From: CAIWHR01 sp963726775
Lineage (GTDB): Bacteria > Pseudomonadota > Gammaproteobacteria > Burkholderiales > Casimicrobiaceae
Direction: 5' to 3'
Assembly: GCA_963726775.1 (NCBI GenBank)
Contig: CAVSDL010000009.1
Location: forward strand, 558,001-622,000
DNA length: 64,000 bases
The notes beneath the pieces are model-generated. The model was given only the letters and a program-made list of their open reading frames with translations. It had not been told where the DNA came from and did not search any database. Made by a program: the position numbers and the translations under genes. Within the stretch, counting starts at the first letter, position 1. Each line of letters opens with the position of its first letter. Shown piece by piece: positions 17,502 through 26,218 of this stretch.

Positions 17502-17972
17502 TCACGCCGCGGGTTCGGACGGCGCCCCCCAGCGCGTCGCCGCGTCGTCGTCGCTGGCGCGAGCATCCACCCAGCGCGAACCGGCGGGCGTGCGTTCCCG
17601 CTTCCAGAACGGAGCGCGGGTCTTCAGGTAGTCGATGATGAACTCGCAGGCCGCGAACGCCTCGCCGCGATGCGCGCTGGTCACGCCGACCAGCACGATC
17701 TGGTCGGCGGGCTTCAATTCGCCGATCCGATGGATAACCAGCGCGTCGATTATTTGCCAGCGCGCCTTTGCCTCGTCGACTATCGCGGTGAGCGCCTTTT
17801 CGGTCATGCCCGGATAGTGCTCCAGCGTCATCGTCACGACACGTTCCGCATCGTTGATGTCGCGCACGGTGCCGACGAACACGGCGACCGCGCCCACGCG
17901 GGCATCGCCGCCACGCAGCGAGGCGAGCTCCCCGGAGACGTCGAAATCGGCGGTTTGAACGCGGACCGTCAT
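17502..17972 (-). CDS. moaE: molybdopterin synthase catalytic subunit
   Basis: 156 residues of the MoaE family. It inserts the dithiolene sulfurs into precursor Z using thiocarboxylated MoaD. The catalytic lysines lie in LKTRAPFWKRER; VAVFVGTVRDIN, LEHYPGMTEKAL and HRIGELKPADQIVLVGVTSAHR are family landmarks. It is 16 bases after moaD in the same direction, forming the expected two-gene unit. The C-terminus is slightly extended and rich in Asp and Ala. Confidence 0.96.
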   Translation of the reverse strand: MTVRVQTADFDVSGELASLRGGDARVGAVAVFVGTVRDINDAERVVTMTLEHYPGMTEKALTAIVDEAKARWQIIDALVIHRIGELKPADQIVLVGVTSAHRGEAFAACEFIIDYLKTRAPFWKRERTPAGSRWVDARASDDDAATRWGAPSEPAA

Positions 17973-17988
17973 TGGCGCATTGGCGTTC

Positions 17989-18267
17989 TCAACCGCCAGT
18001 CACCGGCGGGAACAGCGCGACCTCGTCTCCCGGCCGAATCGGGGTGTCAGGCGACGCAAGGTCATGATTGACCGCGATCCGGACGGCACGGCCAGGCGCC
18101 AGTTCGGCACCCCACGCGCCCCCGCGGGTCGCGAGCCACGCGCAGAGCGCGGCGACGGTGGTCACACCGGCCGGCGGCGACACCCGTTCGGTCGCGGTTC
18201 CGAAGGCATCGCGCAGGCGGGCGAGATAGACGAGCGTGAGCGTGGTCGGGGCGGCGGTGTCGCGCAT
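17989..18267 (-). CDS. moaD: molybdopterin synthase sulfur-carrier subunit
   Basis: 92 residues with the ubiquitin-like beta-grasp fold and the obligatory C-terminal Gly-Gly (FPPVTGG) that carries the thiocarboxylate. Typical elements are VYLARLRDAFG and AVNHDLASPDTPIRPGDEVALFPP. It is upstream of moaE. The 195 bases before it contain no recognisable gene and must hold the promoter. Confidence 0.94.
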   Translation of the reverse strand: MRDTAAPTTLTLVYLARLRDAFGTATERVSPPAGVTTVAALCAWLATRGGAWGAELAPGRAVRIAVNHDLASPDTPIRPGDEVALFPPVTGG

Positions 18268-18461
18268 CAGATCGGCGGCGGTCGGCCATAGCGACGCCGC
18301 TGTGGCGGCGCCAAGGGAATCTTACCCTCTTGCGACTGCGCGTCGGCTGACGGAAGGACGGGGGACGGCCCGTTGTGTCTCACGCGCGGAGGGTGGCTTG
18401 TTGCGCCCCCAATGCCTGCCTGCCGCAGCCCGGATTCGGCGGCCGGCGATCCTCGCCCCTG

Positions 18462-19145
18462 CTAAAACTTGAGCTGCAGCCCGAACGTGACCTGGTCGGT
18501 TTCGGGCAGGCTGCTTCCAATCTCACCGGCGAAGCGGCCGAAACGGCTGTACTCGACCCGCAGGCCCAGTGCCGAGTTCATGTCGTAGCGCATTCCGACG
18601 CCGTAGTTGACGCCGTCGCGCATCCCCCGGGACACTGATACCGACGCCGGCGCGGCACCGATCAGCGCCGCCGACTCGGCCTGCCCATATCCCAGCCTGC
18701 CAAAGACGGCGAACGCCTTGTAGAAGGTCCAGCTCGTGAGCACGTCGACATTCCAACTGCGGCTCTGCACGTCGCCCGCACCCGCACCGAAACTGAGCCC
18801 CACGGCGCGGCGCGTCGGTACGGTCTCCAAGGGTCGCAGAGCGTATTTGTCGAGCGAACTGAACGAGGCCTCCACCGCGACGTCGTTGCGCCAGCGGTAT
18901 CCGCCGAATACCAAAGCCCGCGTCGCAGAGTCGTCGCCTACCGCCGGGGCCGCCGGCGGAGCCAACATCGGCACGGTCGGGCCGAAACGTATGCCGACGC
19001 CTTCGGTCGCGGTATCGCGGAACGACACCCCGCCATAAAATCCATCCGGGACGACCGCATCCGCTCGATCGGCACCTCGCGACGGGGCAGTTATGCCAAG
19101 CGCAAGTAAAATCGAGATAACGGATGCAATCTTTTGAATTGTCAT
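18462..19145 (-). CDS. outer-membrane beta-barrel protein (OmpA/OmpW-like porin family)
   Basis: 227 residues beginning MTIQKIASVISILLALGITAPSRGA, a signal peptide. Alternating hydrophobic strands follow, and the chain ends in Phe (QVTFGLQLKF) as required for Bam-dependent insertion. Motifs such as FGRLGYGQAES and GVNYGVGMRYDMNSALGLRVEY are typical of eight-stranded barrel porins. No OmpA peptidoglycan domain is present. Function unknown beyond an outer-membrane barrel. The start at 19145 is chosen for the signal peptide; a longer frame upstream is not plausible as secreted protein. Confidence 0.82.
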   Translation of the reverse strand: MTIQKIASVISILLALGITAPSRGADRADAVVPDGFYGGVSFRDTATEGVGIRFGPTVPMLAPPAAPAVGDDSATRALVFGGYRWRNDVAVEASFSSLDKYALRPLETVPTRRAVGLSFGAGAGDVQSRSWNVDVLTSWTFYKAFAVFGRLGYGQAESAALIGAAPASVSVSRGMRDGVNYGVGMRYDMNSALGLRVEYSRFGRFAGEIGSSLPETDQVTFGLQLKF

Positions 19146-19279
19146 GGTTAAATAAAAAATTGACGCGGTGAAGATCGACCGCTGCGGCACCGCGTAACCC
19201 GTCCTCCGACCCTCCCCTAACGGAGGTTTGGCAACGCAAACGCCCTCAAGTTTCAAGTTACTCGCGGGGTATGACGATG

Positions 19280-19804
19280 TCAATTCCGACCGACCATCGG
19301 GCGTGCATGGCCGACAATCAGCGTTGCAACCGCGTCGTAGGCATCGAGCGGCAGCACGGGAAGGCGGTCGACAGCTCCGGCGGGGAGCGCCGCCGGGCTG
19401 TCCGTGGCAATGGCCACGATGTGCGCGTCGTGCGGATGCAGCGGAGGCTTACCCAACTCCGCCCGCCAGATCTCGAGCTTGGGGATCGGCGCCGCCTTGA
19501 AACCCTCGACCAACGCGAGGTCGCATGCCGCGAGGCGGGCAAGCGCCGCGTCCATCGTCAGTTCCAGATCACCCCGCAATTCATGCATGAGCGCCCAGCG
19601 CACGCCGGAGGTGATCAATACCTCGCTGCATCCGGCCTCGCGATGACGGTAGGAGTCCTTCCCCGGCTGATCGATGTCGAACCGATGATGCGCATGCTTG
19701 ATCAGCGAGACGCGCAAACCGCGGTCGGCCAAGCGCGGAATCACCTGCTCTATCAGCGTTGTCTTGCCGCTTCCGGACCAGCCGGCGAATCCGAAAATGC
19801 GCAT
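19280..19804 (-). CDS. mobB: molybdopterin-guanine dinucleotide biosynthesis adaptor MobB
   Basis: 174-residue P-loop GTPase-like protein starting MRIFGFAGWSGSGKTTLIEQ (Walker A GWSGSGKTT), with the MobB landmarks LIKHAHHRFDIDQPGKDS and LALVEGFKAAPIPKLE. It binds GTP and assists MobA in converting molybdopterin to MGD. moaD and moaE lie nearby on the same strand but are separated by a porin gene, so this is a loose molybdenum-cofactor neighbourhood. Confidence 0.93.
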   Translation of the reverse strand: MRIFGFAGWSGSGKTTLIEQVIPRLADRGLRVSLIKHAHHRFDIDQPGKDSYRHREAGCSEVLITSGVRWALMHELRGDLELTMDAALARLAACDLALVEGFKAAPIPKLEIWRAELGKPPLHPHDAHIVAIATDSPAALPAGAVDRLPVLPLDAYDAVATLIVGHARPMVGRN

Positions 19805-19938
19805 CGACGCGTTCCTCCAGGTCGCCCCCATTCTAGCGGCAGATCCCGCACGGCCCGCGCCGGCATATCGAATCGACACCGTCAGTCCACAGGACTAAGC
19901 TGATTGCGACCGAAGGCATACGCAATTGCCGGCAATCC

Positions 19939-20595
19939 ATGACCCCTCACCCATTGAACCTCCCTGTCCCGGCCCCCGGCACCGCGGCGGGCGGCGCGCC
20001 CGGGCATGACGTGATGGGCGCCATCGAGCGGCTGATCGCCGACGTGCCGCTGCCGCACCTGCACCAGGTGTCCGACGCGGGGCGTGCGGCCGAAGCACTC
20101 GCCCGCGAAACTGCGCAAAAGGCCGCCGTCCTGTCGGGATCGCTGGCGCTGCCGCCGGGACCGCTCGGCATGCTGACCGTGCTGCCGGACCTGTTTCTGA
20201 TCTGGCAGTTGCAGCGACAGATGGTCGCCGACATCTTCGCGCTGCACGGCCGCACCGCCGAACTCACGAAAACGCACATGCTGTATTGCCTGTTCCGGCA
20301 TCTCGCGAGCCACGTGTTGCGCGACTTCGTCGTGCGTGCCGGCCAGCGCGCCGTCGTCCGGCAAGTCTCGGCCGGCGCGCTCGCCGGCGTGCTGAAAAGC
20401 CTCGGCGTCAGCGTGACGCAACGAATCGCCGGATCGGCCGCGAGCCGCTGGGTGCCGCTTGCCGGCGCTGCGGCTGTCGGCGCCTACGCGTACTGGGATA
20501 CGCTGCAGGTGGCGAAGACCGCGCGACGATTGCTCGAACCGGCGCTGGCCGCCGCGGGCGACGCGCCACAGGAGGCCGGCACCCGGCAGCCCTGA
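19939..20595 (+). CDS. EcsC family protein
   Basis: 218 residues resembling the EcsC family. A central part reads ALPPGPLGMLTVLPDLFLIWQ (Gly/Pro-rich, near 72-92) with amphipathic helices and a hydrophobic stretch near the C-terminus (WVPLAGAAAVGAYAYWDTL). EcsC proteins are peripheral or membrane-associated and poorly understood. It is followed two bases later by an SRAP gene, so the two are co-transcribed. Assignment is by family resemblance only. Confidence 0.68.
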   Translation: MTPHPLNLPVPAPGTAAGGAPGHDVMGAIERLIADVPLPHLHQVSDAGRAAEALARETAQKAAVLSGSLALPPGPLGMLTVLPDLFLIWQLQRQMVADIFALHGRTAELTKTHMLYCLFRHLASHVLRDFVVRAGQRAVVRQVSAGALAGVLKSLGVSVTQRIAGSAASRWVPLAGAAAVGAYAYWDTLQVAKTARRLLEPALAAAGDAPQEAGTRQP

Positions 20596-20597
20596 GG

Positions 20598-21338
20598 ATG
20601 TGCGGCCGCTACGAACTGCACAGCCATCCCGCGGTGATTGCGCTGGCCTTCGGACTTGCACACTCGCCGGAATTGCAGGCCCGCTACAACATTGCGCCGA
20701 TGACCGACGTGCCGATCGTGCGCCTCAATGCCGAGGGTCATCGCGAACTCGTGCGCATGCGCTGGGGCCTCGTTCCGCGCTGGGCCAGGGACCCGTCGAT
20801 CGGCGCCAAGATGATCAATGCGCGCGGCGAGACCATCGCCGACAAGCCCTCGTTCCGGATGGCGTATCGTCGCCACCGCTGCCTGCTGCCCGCCGACGGG
20901 TTCTACGAGTGGATGGCGGCTGGAACCGGGGAGCAGCCGCGCAAGCAGCCGATGCACATCGGGACAAAGGACGGTTCGCTGTTCGGAATCGGCGGCCTCT
21001 ACGAACGCTGGCTGTCGGCCGAAGGGGAAGTGCTCGACACCTGCACGATCGTCACGACGCCCGCGAACGATCTGCTGCGAGCCGTCCACGATCGTATGCC
21101 GCTGATCGTGGCACCCGCGGATTACGCACGCTGGCTCGATCCGGCGAATGCGGACGTTGCCGATCTTGTCGCGGCCTTCCCGGCGGCGGCCATGGCGTAC
21201 TACCCGGTCTCGCCGCGCGTCAACAACGTACGCCACGACGACGCCTCGTTGATCGAACGAACGGCGGGATCGACCGGCGATGCAGAGCAGGACCACGCCC
21301 CGCCGACGCATCCGCCCGAGCAGGAATCGCTGTTCTGA
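20598..21338 (+). CDS. SRAP domain protein (HMCES/YedK), abasic-site crosslinker
   Basis: 246 residues. After removal of Met the second residue is the catalytic Cys (MCGRYELHSHP), which forms a thiazolidine crosslink with abasic sites in single-stranded DNA. Other conserved residues are Asn in YNIAP, WGLVPRWA, the NARGETI loop, Glu in DGFYEW and His in AVHDRMPLIV. It shields abasic sites from error-prone processing during replication. The start ATG at 20598 is fixed by the need for Cys2. The C-terminus has an acidic/Pro-rich tail beyond the core domain. Confidence 0.95.
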   Translation: MCGRYELHSHPAVIALAFGLAHSPELQARYNIAPMTDVPIVRLNAEGHRELVRMRWGLVPRWARDPSIGAKMINARGETIADKPSFRMAYRRHRCLLPADGFYEWMAAGTGEQPRKQPMHIGTKDGSLFGIGGLYERWLSAEGEVLDTCTIVTTPANDLLRAVHDRMPLIVAPADYARWLDPANADVADLVAAFPAAAMAYYPVSPRVNNVRHDDASLIERTAGSTGDAEQDHAPPTHPPEQESLF

Positions 21339-21410
21339 GGCAACGCGACGCCATGCATCGCCCTCCGCGCGCCTTCGCCACGGCATTCGGCCGACGAGCG
21401 GCGACGGTAG

Positions 21411-24400
21411 CTACCGCGCAAGCCCGGGAACGGCGGTACCACCCCGGGCCAGGCCGCGGCGACGCAACAGCAGGAATGCCGCCGGAATCACCAGCATCGA
21501 CAGCAGCGGCGCCGTGACCATGCCGCCGACCATCGGCGCCGCGATCCGCTGCATCACCTCGGCGCCGGTCCCCTCGCTGACCATGATCGGCAGCAGGCCC
21601 GCCATGATCACGGCAACCGTCATCGCTTTCGGCCGCACGCGCAGCACGGCACCCTCCTCGATCGCCGCGAGCAGCGTGTCCCCGTCGGAGGGGTCGCCGC
21701 GTGCCAGCCGGCCTTCCCAGGCGTACCTCAGGTAGAGCAGCATCACGACCCCGAATTCGGCCGCGACCCCCGCCAACGCGATGAAGCCGACGGCGGTCGC
21801 CACCGACGTCGCATAGCCAAGCAACCACAGGAGCCAGTAGCCGCCGATCAGCGCGAATGGCACCGCGAGCATGATCAGCAGCGCTTCGTCGATCCGGCGG
21901 AACGCGAGATACAGCAGCACGAAGATCACGAGCAGCGTGAAGGGGACGACGTAGGAGAGCCGCGCCCGGGCCCGCTCCAGGTACTCGAACTGCCCGGACC
22001 ACGATACCGAATAGCCGGGCGGCAACTTGACATCGCGCGCCACGGCGGCCTGAGCGTCGTGAACCACCGACACGAGGTCGCGGCCGCGGACGTCGACGTA
22101 CACCCAGCCGGACAGCCGTGCGTTCTCGCTTTTCAGCATCGGCGGGCCGTCGACGATCCGCACATTCGCAATCGCCGACAGCGGCAGTTGCGCGCCGCGC
22201 TCGGTGACAATCGGCAGCATGCGCAGCGCCTCCACCGAATCGCGCAGGTCCCGCGGGTAGCGAACGCTGATCGGAAAGCGCGCCAGGCCTTCCACCGTTT
22301 CGCCGATGTTTTCCCCGCCGACGGCCGAGGCGATCAAGTCCTGCACTTCGGTGACCGAGAGGCCGAAGCGCGCCGCTGCCGCGCGGTCGATCGTCACGTC
22401 GAGATAGCGGCCGCCTTCGAGCCGCTCGGCCAGCACCGACGTGACGCCGGCCACGTCCTTGACCGCGCGCTCGATCGCCTGCGCCGTGCGGTCGATCTCG
22501 GAGAGGTCCGGCCCCGACACCTTGATCCCGACCGGGCTCTTGATGCCGGTGGCGAGCATGTCGATGCGGTTGCGGATCGGCGGCACCCAGATGTTGGAGA
22601 GACCGGGCACCCGCACTGCCCGGTCCAGCTCCTCGACCAGTCGGTCGGTGGTCATGCCCGGGCGCCATTCATTGCGCGGCTTGAACTGGATCGTCGTCTC
22701 GATCATTTCCATCGGCGCGGGATCCGTCGCCGTTTCGGCGCGGCCCACTTTGCCGAAGACACGCGCGACTTCGGGCACCGACTTGATCATCCGGTCGGTC
22801 TGCTGCAGGAGCTCGCCGGCCTTCCCCGCCGACAATCCGGGCAACGCCGTCGGCATGTAGAGGAGATCGCCTTCGTCCATGGGCGGCATGAACTCGCCGC
22901 CAAGTTGGAGCACCGGCCACGCCGTCGCGGCCAGCGCCAGCGCCGCGACCGCCAGCGTCGCCCTGGGCCACGCCAACGCAGCGCGCAGCAGCGGACGATA
23001 GCCGGCGATAAGGAAGCGATTCAGCGGATTGGCGTTCTCCGCCGGGATGCGGCCGCGGATCACGTAGCCCATCAGCACGGGGACCAGCGTCACGGCAAGT
23101 CCCGCCGCCGCCGCCATCGCGTAGGTCTTCGTGAACGCAAGCGGCGCGAACAACCGTCCCTCCTGAGCCTCCAGCGTGAAGACCGGCAGGAAACTCAGCG
23201 TGATCACGAGCAGGCTGAAAAACAGCGCCGGGCCGACTTCGACCGCGGCTTCGGTGATGATCTGCCAGCGCTCGTCGTTGGTTGGCAGGACGACGGAGCC
23301 CTTGCCGTCACCGGCTGGCACGCGATCATGCTTCCACGCCTCCAGCTTCTTGTGCGCATTCTCGATCATCACGATGGCGGCGTCGACCATCGCGCCGATC
23401 GCGATCGCGATACCGGAAAGCGACATGATGTTGGCATTGACGCCCTGCATCCGCATCACGGTGAACGCCGCGAGCACGCCGAGCGGCAACGAGACCACGG
23501 CCACGAGCGCGGAGCGCAGGTGCAACAGGAACGCGAGGCAGACGAGCGCGACGACGATGAATTCCTCGATCAACTTGCCTTTGAGGTGATCGACGGCGCG
23601 TTCGATCAATGCCGAACGATCGTAGACCGGGACGATCTCGACACCCACGGGCAAGCCCGGCTTCAATGCCTCGATCTTCGCCTTGACCGCCCGGATCGTC
23701 TCCCACGCGTTCTTGCCGGAGCGCAGGACGATCACGCCGCCGACCACTTCCCCTTCGCCATCGAGTTCCGCGATGCCGCGGCGCATTTCCGGTCCCAGCT
23801 GGACGCGCGCGACGTCCTTCAGCAGCACCGGCGTCCCGCCGTCCGAGATCAGCACCGGGATGCCACGGAAATCGTCCAGCGATTTGAGGTAGCCGCGGGC
23901 GCGGACCATGTACTCGGCTTCGGCGAGTTCGACGACCGAGCCACCGGCTTCGCGGTTGGCGTCGCGGATCGCCGCGATCACCTTCGCGAGCGGCAGGTTG
24001 TAGGCCCTGAGCCGCGACGGGTCCACCACGATCTGGTACTGCCGCACCATGCCGCCGATGGTCGCGACCTCGGCAACGTTCCCGACGGCCTTCAACTCGT
24101 ACTTCAGAAACCAATCCTGGAGCGCGCGCAATTCGGCGAGATCGTGCGTGCCAGTGCGGTCGACCAGCGCGTATTCGTAGATCCAGCCCACGCCCGTCGC
24201 GTCGGGACCGAGCGAGGGTTTCGCCGCGGCGGGCAACCGCCCCTGTACCTGATTCAGGTATTCGAGCACGCGGGAGCGCGCCCAATACTGATCGGTGCCG
24301 TCCTCGAACAGCACATAGACGAAAGAATCGCCGAAGAACGAGTAACCGCGCACCGCCTTCGCACCCGGCACCGAGAGCATCGTCGTCGTCAACGGATAGG

Positions 24401-24596
24401 TGACCTGGTCTTCGACGATCTGCGGCGCCTGCCCTGGAAACGTCGTGCGGATGATGACCTGGGTGTCCGACAGGTCGGGGATGGCGTCGAGCGGTGTCGT
24501 CTTCACCGCCCACACGCCTGCGGCGGCGACGAATGCGGCCGCCAGCAGGACCAGGAAACGGTTGGCGACCGACCACCGGATCAGCCCGGCGATCAT
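21411..24596 (-). CDS. cusA: copper/silver RND efflux pump, inner-membrane component CusA
   Basis: 1061-residue HME-RND pump starting MIAGLIRWSVANRFLVLLAA, with twelve membrane segments and two large periplasmic loops. The methionine-rich path expected for Cu(I)/Ag(I) is seen in GGEFMPPMDEGDLLYMPT, PAPMEMIETTIQF and MLATGIKSPVGIKV. The proton-relay region follows (PVFTLEAQEGRLFAPLAF and the TM4 Asp/Glu). It exports metal from periplasm and cytoplasm through CusB and CusC. Its ATG overlaps the cusB stop by four bases. It is convergent with the SRAP gene, 72 bases apart. Confidence 0.94.
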   Translation of the reverse strand: MIAGLIRWSVANRFLVLLAAAFVAAAGVWAVKTTPLDAIPDLSDTQVIIRTTFPGQAPQIVEDQVTYPLTTTMLSVPGAKAVRGYSFFGDSFVYVLFEDGTDQYWARSRVLEYLNQVQGRLPAAAKPSLGPDATGVGWIYEYALVDRTGTHDLAELRALQDWFLKYELKAVGNVAEVATIGGMVRQYQIVVDPSRLRAYNLPLAKVIAAIRDANREAGGSVVELAEAEYMVRARGYLKSLDDFRGIPVLISDGGTPVLLKDVARVQLGPEMRRGIAELDGEGEVVGGVIVLRSGKNAWETIRAVKAKIEALKPGLPVGVEIVPVYDRSALIERAVDHLKGKLIEEFIVVALVCLAFLLHLRSALVAVVSLPLGVLAAFTVMRMQGVNANIMSLSGIAIAIGAMVDAAIVMIENAHKKLEAWKHDRVPAGDGKGSVVLPTNDERWQIITEAAVEVGPALFFSLLVITLSFLPVFTLEAQEGRLFAPLAFTKTYAMAAAAGLAVTLVPVLMGYVIRGRIPAENANPLNRFLIAGYRPLLRAALAWPRATLAVAALALAATAWPVLQLGGEFMPPMDEGDLLYMPTALPGLSAGKAGELLQQTDRMIKSVPEVARVFGKVGRAETATDPAPMEMIETTIQFKPRNEWRPGMTTDRLVEELDRAVRVPGLSNIWVPPIRNRIDMLATGIKSPVGIKVSGPDLSEIDRTAQAIERAVKDVAGVTSVLAERLEGGRYLDVTIDRAAAARFGLSVTEVQDLIASAVGGENIGETVEGLARFPISVRYPRDLRDSVEALRMLPIVTERGAQLPLSAIANVRIVDGPPMLKSENARLSGWVYVDVRGRDLVSVVHDAQAAVARDVKLPPGYSVSWSGQFEYLERARARLSYVVPFTLLVIFVLLYLAFRRIDEALLIMLAVPFALIGGYWLLWLLGYATSVATAVGFIALAGVAAEFGVVMLLYLRYAWEGRLARGDPSDGDTLLAAIEEGAVLRVRPKAMTVAVIMAGLLPIMVSEGTGAEVMQRIAAPMVGGMVTAPLLSMLVIPAAFLLLRRRGLARGGTAVPGLAR

Positions 24597-26218
24597 CTTG
24601 TCTGCGCCGGCGGCGCGGCGGGCGCCGGTGCGATCGACGTCAGCTGCATCTCCCCCTCCCGCGTAAGCACGAATTCGAATTTGACGTCGATTCCGGGCGT
24701 CACGTTCTTCGGCACCCCGGACTTCGGCGCCTTGAACGCCATTGTCATCGCACCCATGCCGGCGGTCGGTATCGCACCGTGCTTGATCAGAATTTCGTCG
24801 CCGACCGAACGAACAACGCCTTCGGCTTTGTGCAGGATCGTTGCGGTCGCGGCGGGCGCCCGGTGTCCGGCGTGAGGATCCGCCGCCTGCGCGACGCTTG
24901 CCGTTCCCGCCTCGCCAGGCGACGCGGCGATGCGCATCAGCGCGCCTTTGAGGTTGGCCTCGGAATCGATCAGGAACTGGCTGGACACGACGACGCGTTG
25001 TCCCGCCGCCAGTCCCTTGCGAATTTCGGCCAGGTCGCCGGACTCGCGTCCGACCTCGACCTCGACCGGCGTGAACGTCCCCGGCTCCGATTCGACGATC
25101 ACGACACTGCGTTTGCCGGTCTGAATCACCGCTTCGACTGGCACGATCACCAAGGGTCTTCCGCCGGCGCCGCCGAATTTCACGGTCGCATACATGCCGG
25201 GCTTCAGCGCCCCACCGGGATTGGCAATGACGATGCGCGCACGCACGGTGCGCGTCTGGGCGTTCACTTCCGGGAGCATCGCATTGACGTTCCCCCTGAA
25301 GGCGCGATCGGGATACGCCGTCGCCCGCGCTTCGACCGGCGCGCCCACATGCACCCACGCCGCCTGCGCTTCCGGAACTTCGGCGTTCACCCAGACGGTG
25401 CCGGTCCCCGCAAGCTTGAACAGCGTCGTGCCGGGCATCACCGCCATCCCGTCGCGCGCCCCGATCTCCCACACGATGCCCGCCTGCGGCGCGGTGACGG
25501 TCACACGCGCGGAAGGCTTCCTGTCGCGTTCGATGCGCGCGATTTCGGCGTCCGGCATGCCAAGGAGACGGAGCCGCTGTCGCGCGGCGTCGACGAGCTG
25601 CGCGCTACCCGGCTGCACGCTCGCCTTGAGCGCAAGCAACTCCTCCTGCGCCGCAAGCCATTCGGGAACATACAATTCGGCCAGCGGCTGCCCGGCGGTC
25701 ACACTGTCGTACTGCGCGCGCACGGCAAGTTTCTCGACATAGCCCGGGCTGCGTGCCTGCACGGCAACGAGCGACCGCTCGTCGATGCCGACCGCCCCAA
25801 CCGCAGCAAAACCGGTGTCGAGCGTGCCTTCCTTGGCCACCGCCGTGCGCACGCCGAAGCTCTGCTGCTGGCGCGCGCTGACCGCGATGCCGCTGCTGTC
25901 GGTGATCGCGTCGGCATAGACCGGGACCAGCTGCATGTCCATGAACGGGCTCTTGCCCGGTTTGTCGAATTTCTGGCCTGGCACCATCGGGTCGTGCCAA
26001 TACAAGGGCTTTCGCTCCGCCACGACGGTCGCTGCGCCGGTGGCAGGCCCGGCCGCGGGCGCTGCGGCAGGCGTCGTCGAACCCTGCACGGCGCGCTCCG
26101 GGGACGCGTGTCGCATGCCGACGAGATACCCCGCGCCGGCCACGATCACGGCGACGACGAGTGCCGCGAGCATCGGCACCTGCTTCGCACGCGTCTGGCC
26201 TTCAAGTCTGGCATTCAT
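24593..26218 (-). CDS. cusB: copper/silver efflux adaptor CusB with fused CusF-like C-terminal domain
   Basis: 541-residue periplasmic adaptor. Order: one N-terminal membrane anchor (PMLAALVVAVIVAGAGYLVG); a heavy-metal-binding segment (YWHDPMVPGQKF...SPFMDMQLVPVY) with His and Met ligands; hairpin, lipoyl and beta-barrel parts of the HlyD/CusB type; and, after a Pro/Ala/His linker, a CusF-like domain (about 450-535; HKAEGVVRSVGDEI and TAGMGAMTMAFKAPKSG). CusF is normally a separate copper chaperone that hands metal to CusB, so the fusion ties chaperone and adaptor together. Its start overlaps the cusC stop (ATGA) and its stop overlaps cusA. Confidence 0.93.
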   Translation of the reverse strand: MNARLEGQTRAKQVPMLAALVVAVIVAGAGYLVGMRHASPERAVQGSTTPAAAPAAGPATGAATVVAERKPLYWHDPMVPGQKFDKPGKSPFMDMQLVPVYADAITDSSGIAVSARQQQSFGVRTAVAKEGTLDTGFAAVGAVGIDERSLVAVQARSPGYVEKLAVRAQYDSVTAGQPLAELYVPEWLAAQEELLALKASVQPGSAQLVDAARQRLRLLGMPDAEIARIERDRKPSARVTVTAPQAGIVWEIGARDGMAVMPGTTLFKLAGTGTVWVNAEVPEAQAAWVHVGAPVEARATAYPDRAFRGNVNAMLPEVNAQTRTVRARIVIANPGGALKPGMYATVKFGGAGGRPLVIVPVEAVIQTGKRSVVIVESEPGTFTPVEVEVGRESGDLAEIRKGLAAGQRVVVSSQFLIDSEANLKGALMRIAASPGEAGTASVAQAADPHAGHRAPAATATILHKAEGVVRSVGDEILIKHGAIPTAGMGAMTMAFKAPKSGVPKNVTPGIDVKFEFVLTREGEMQLTSIAPAPAAPPAQTR

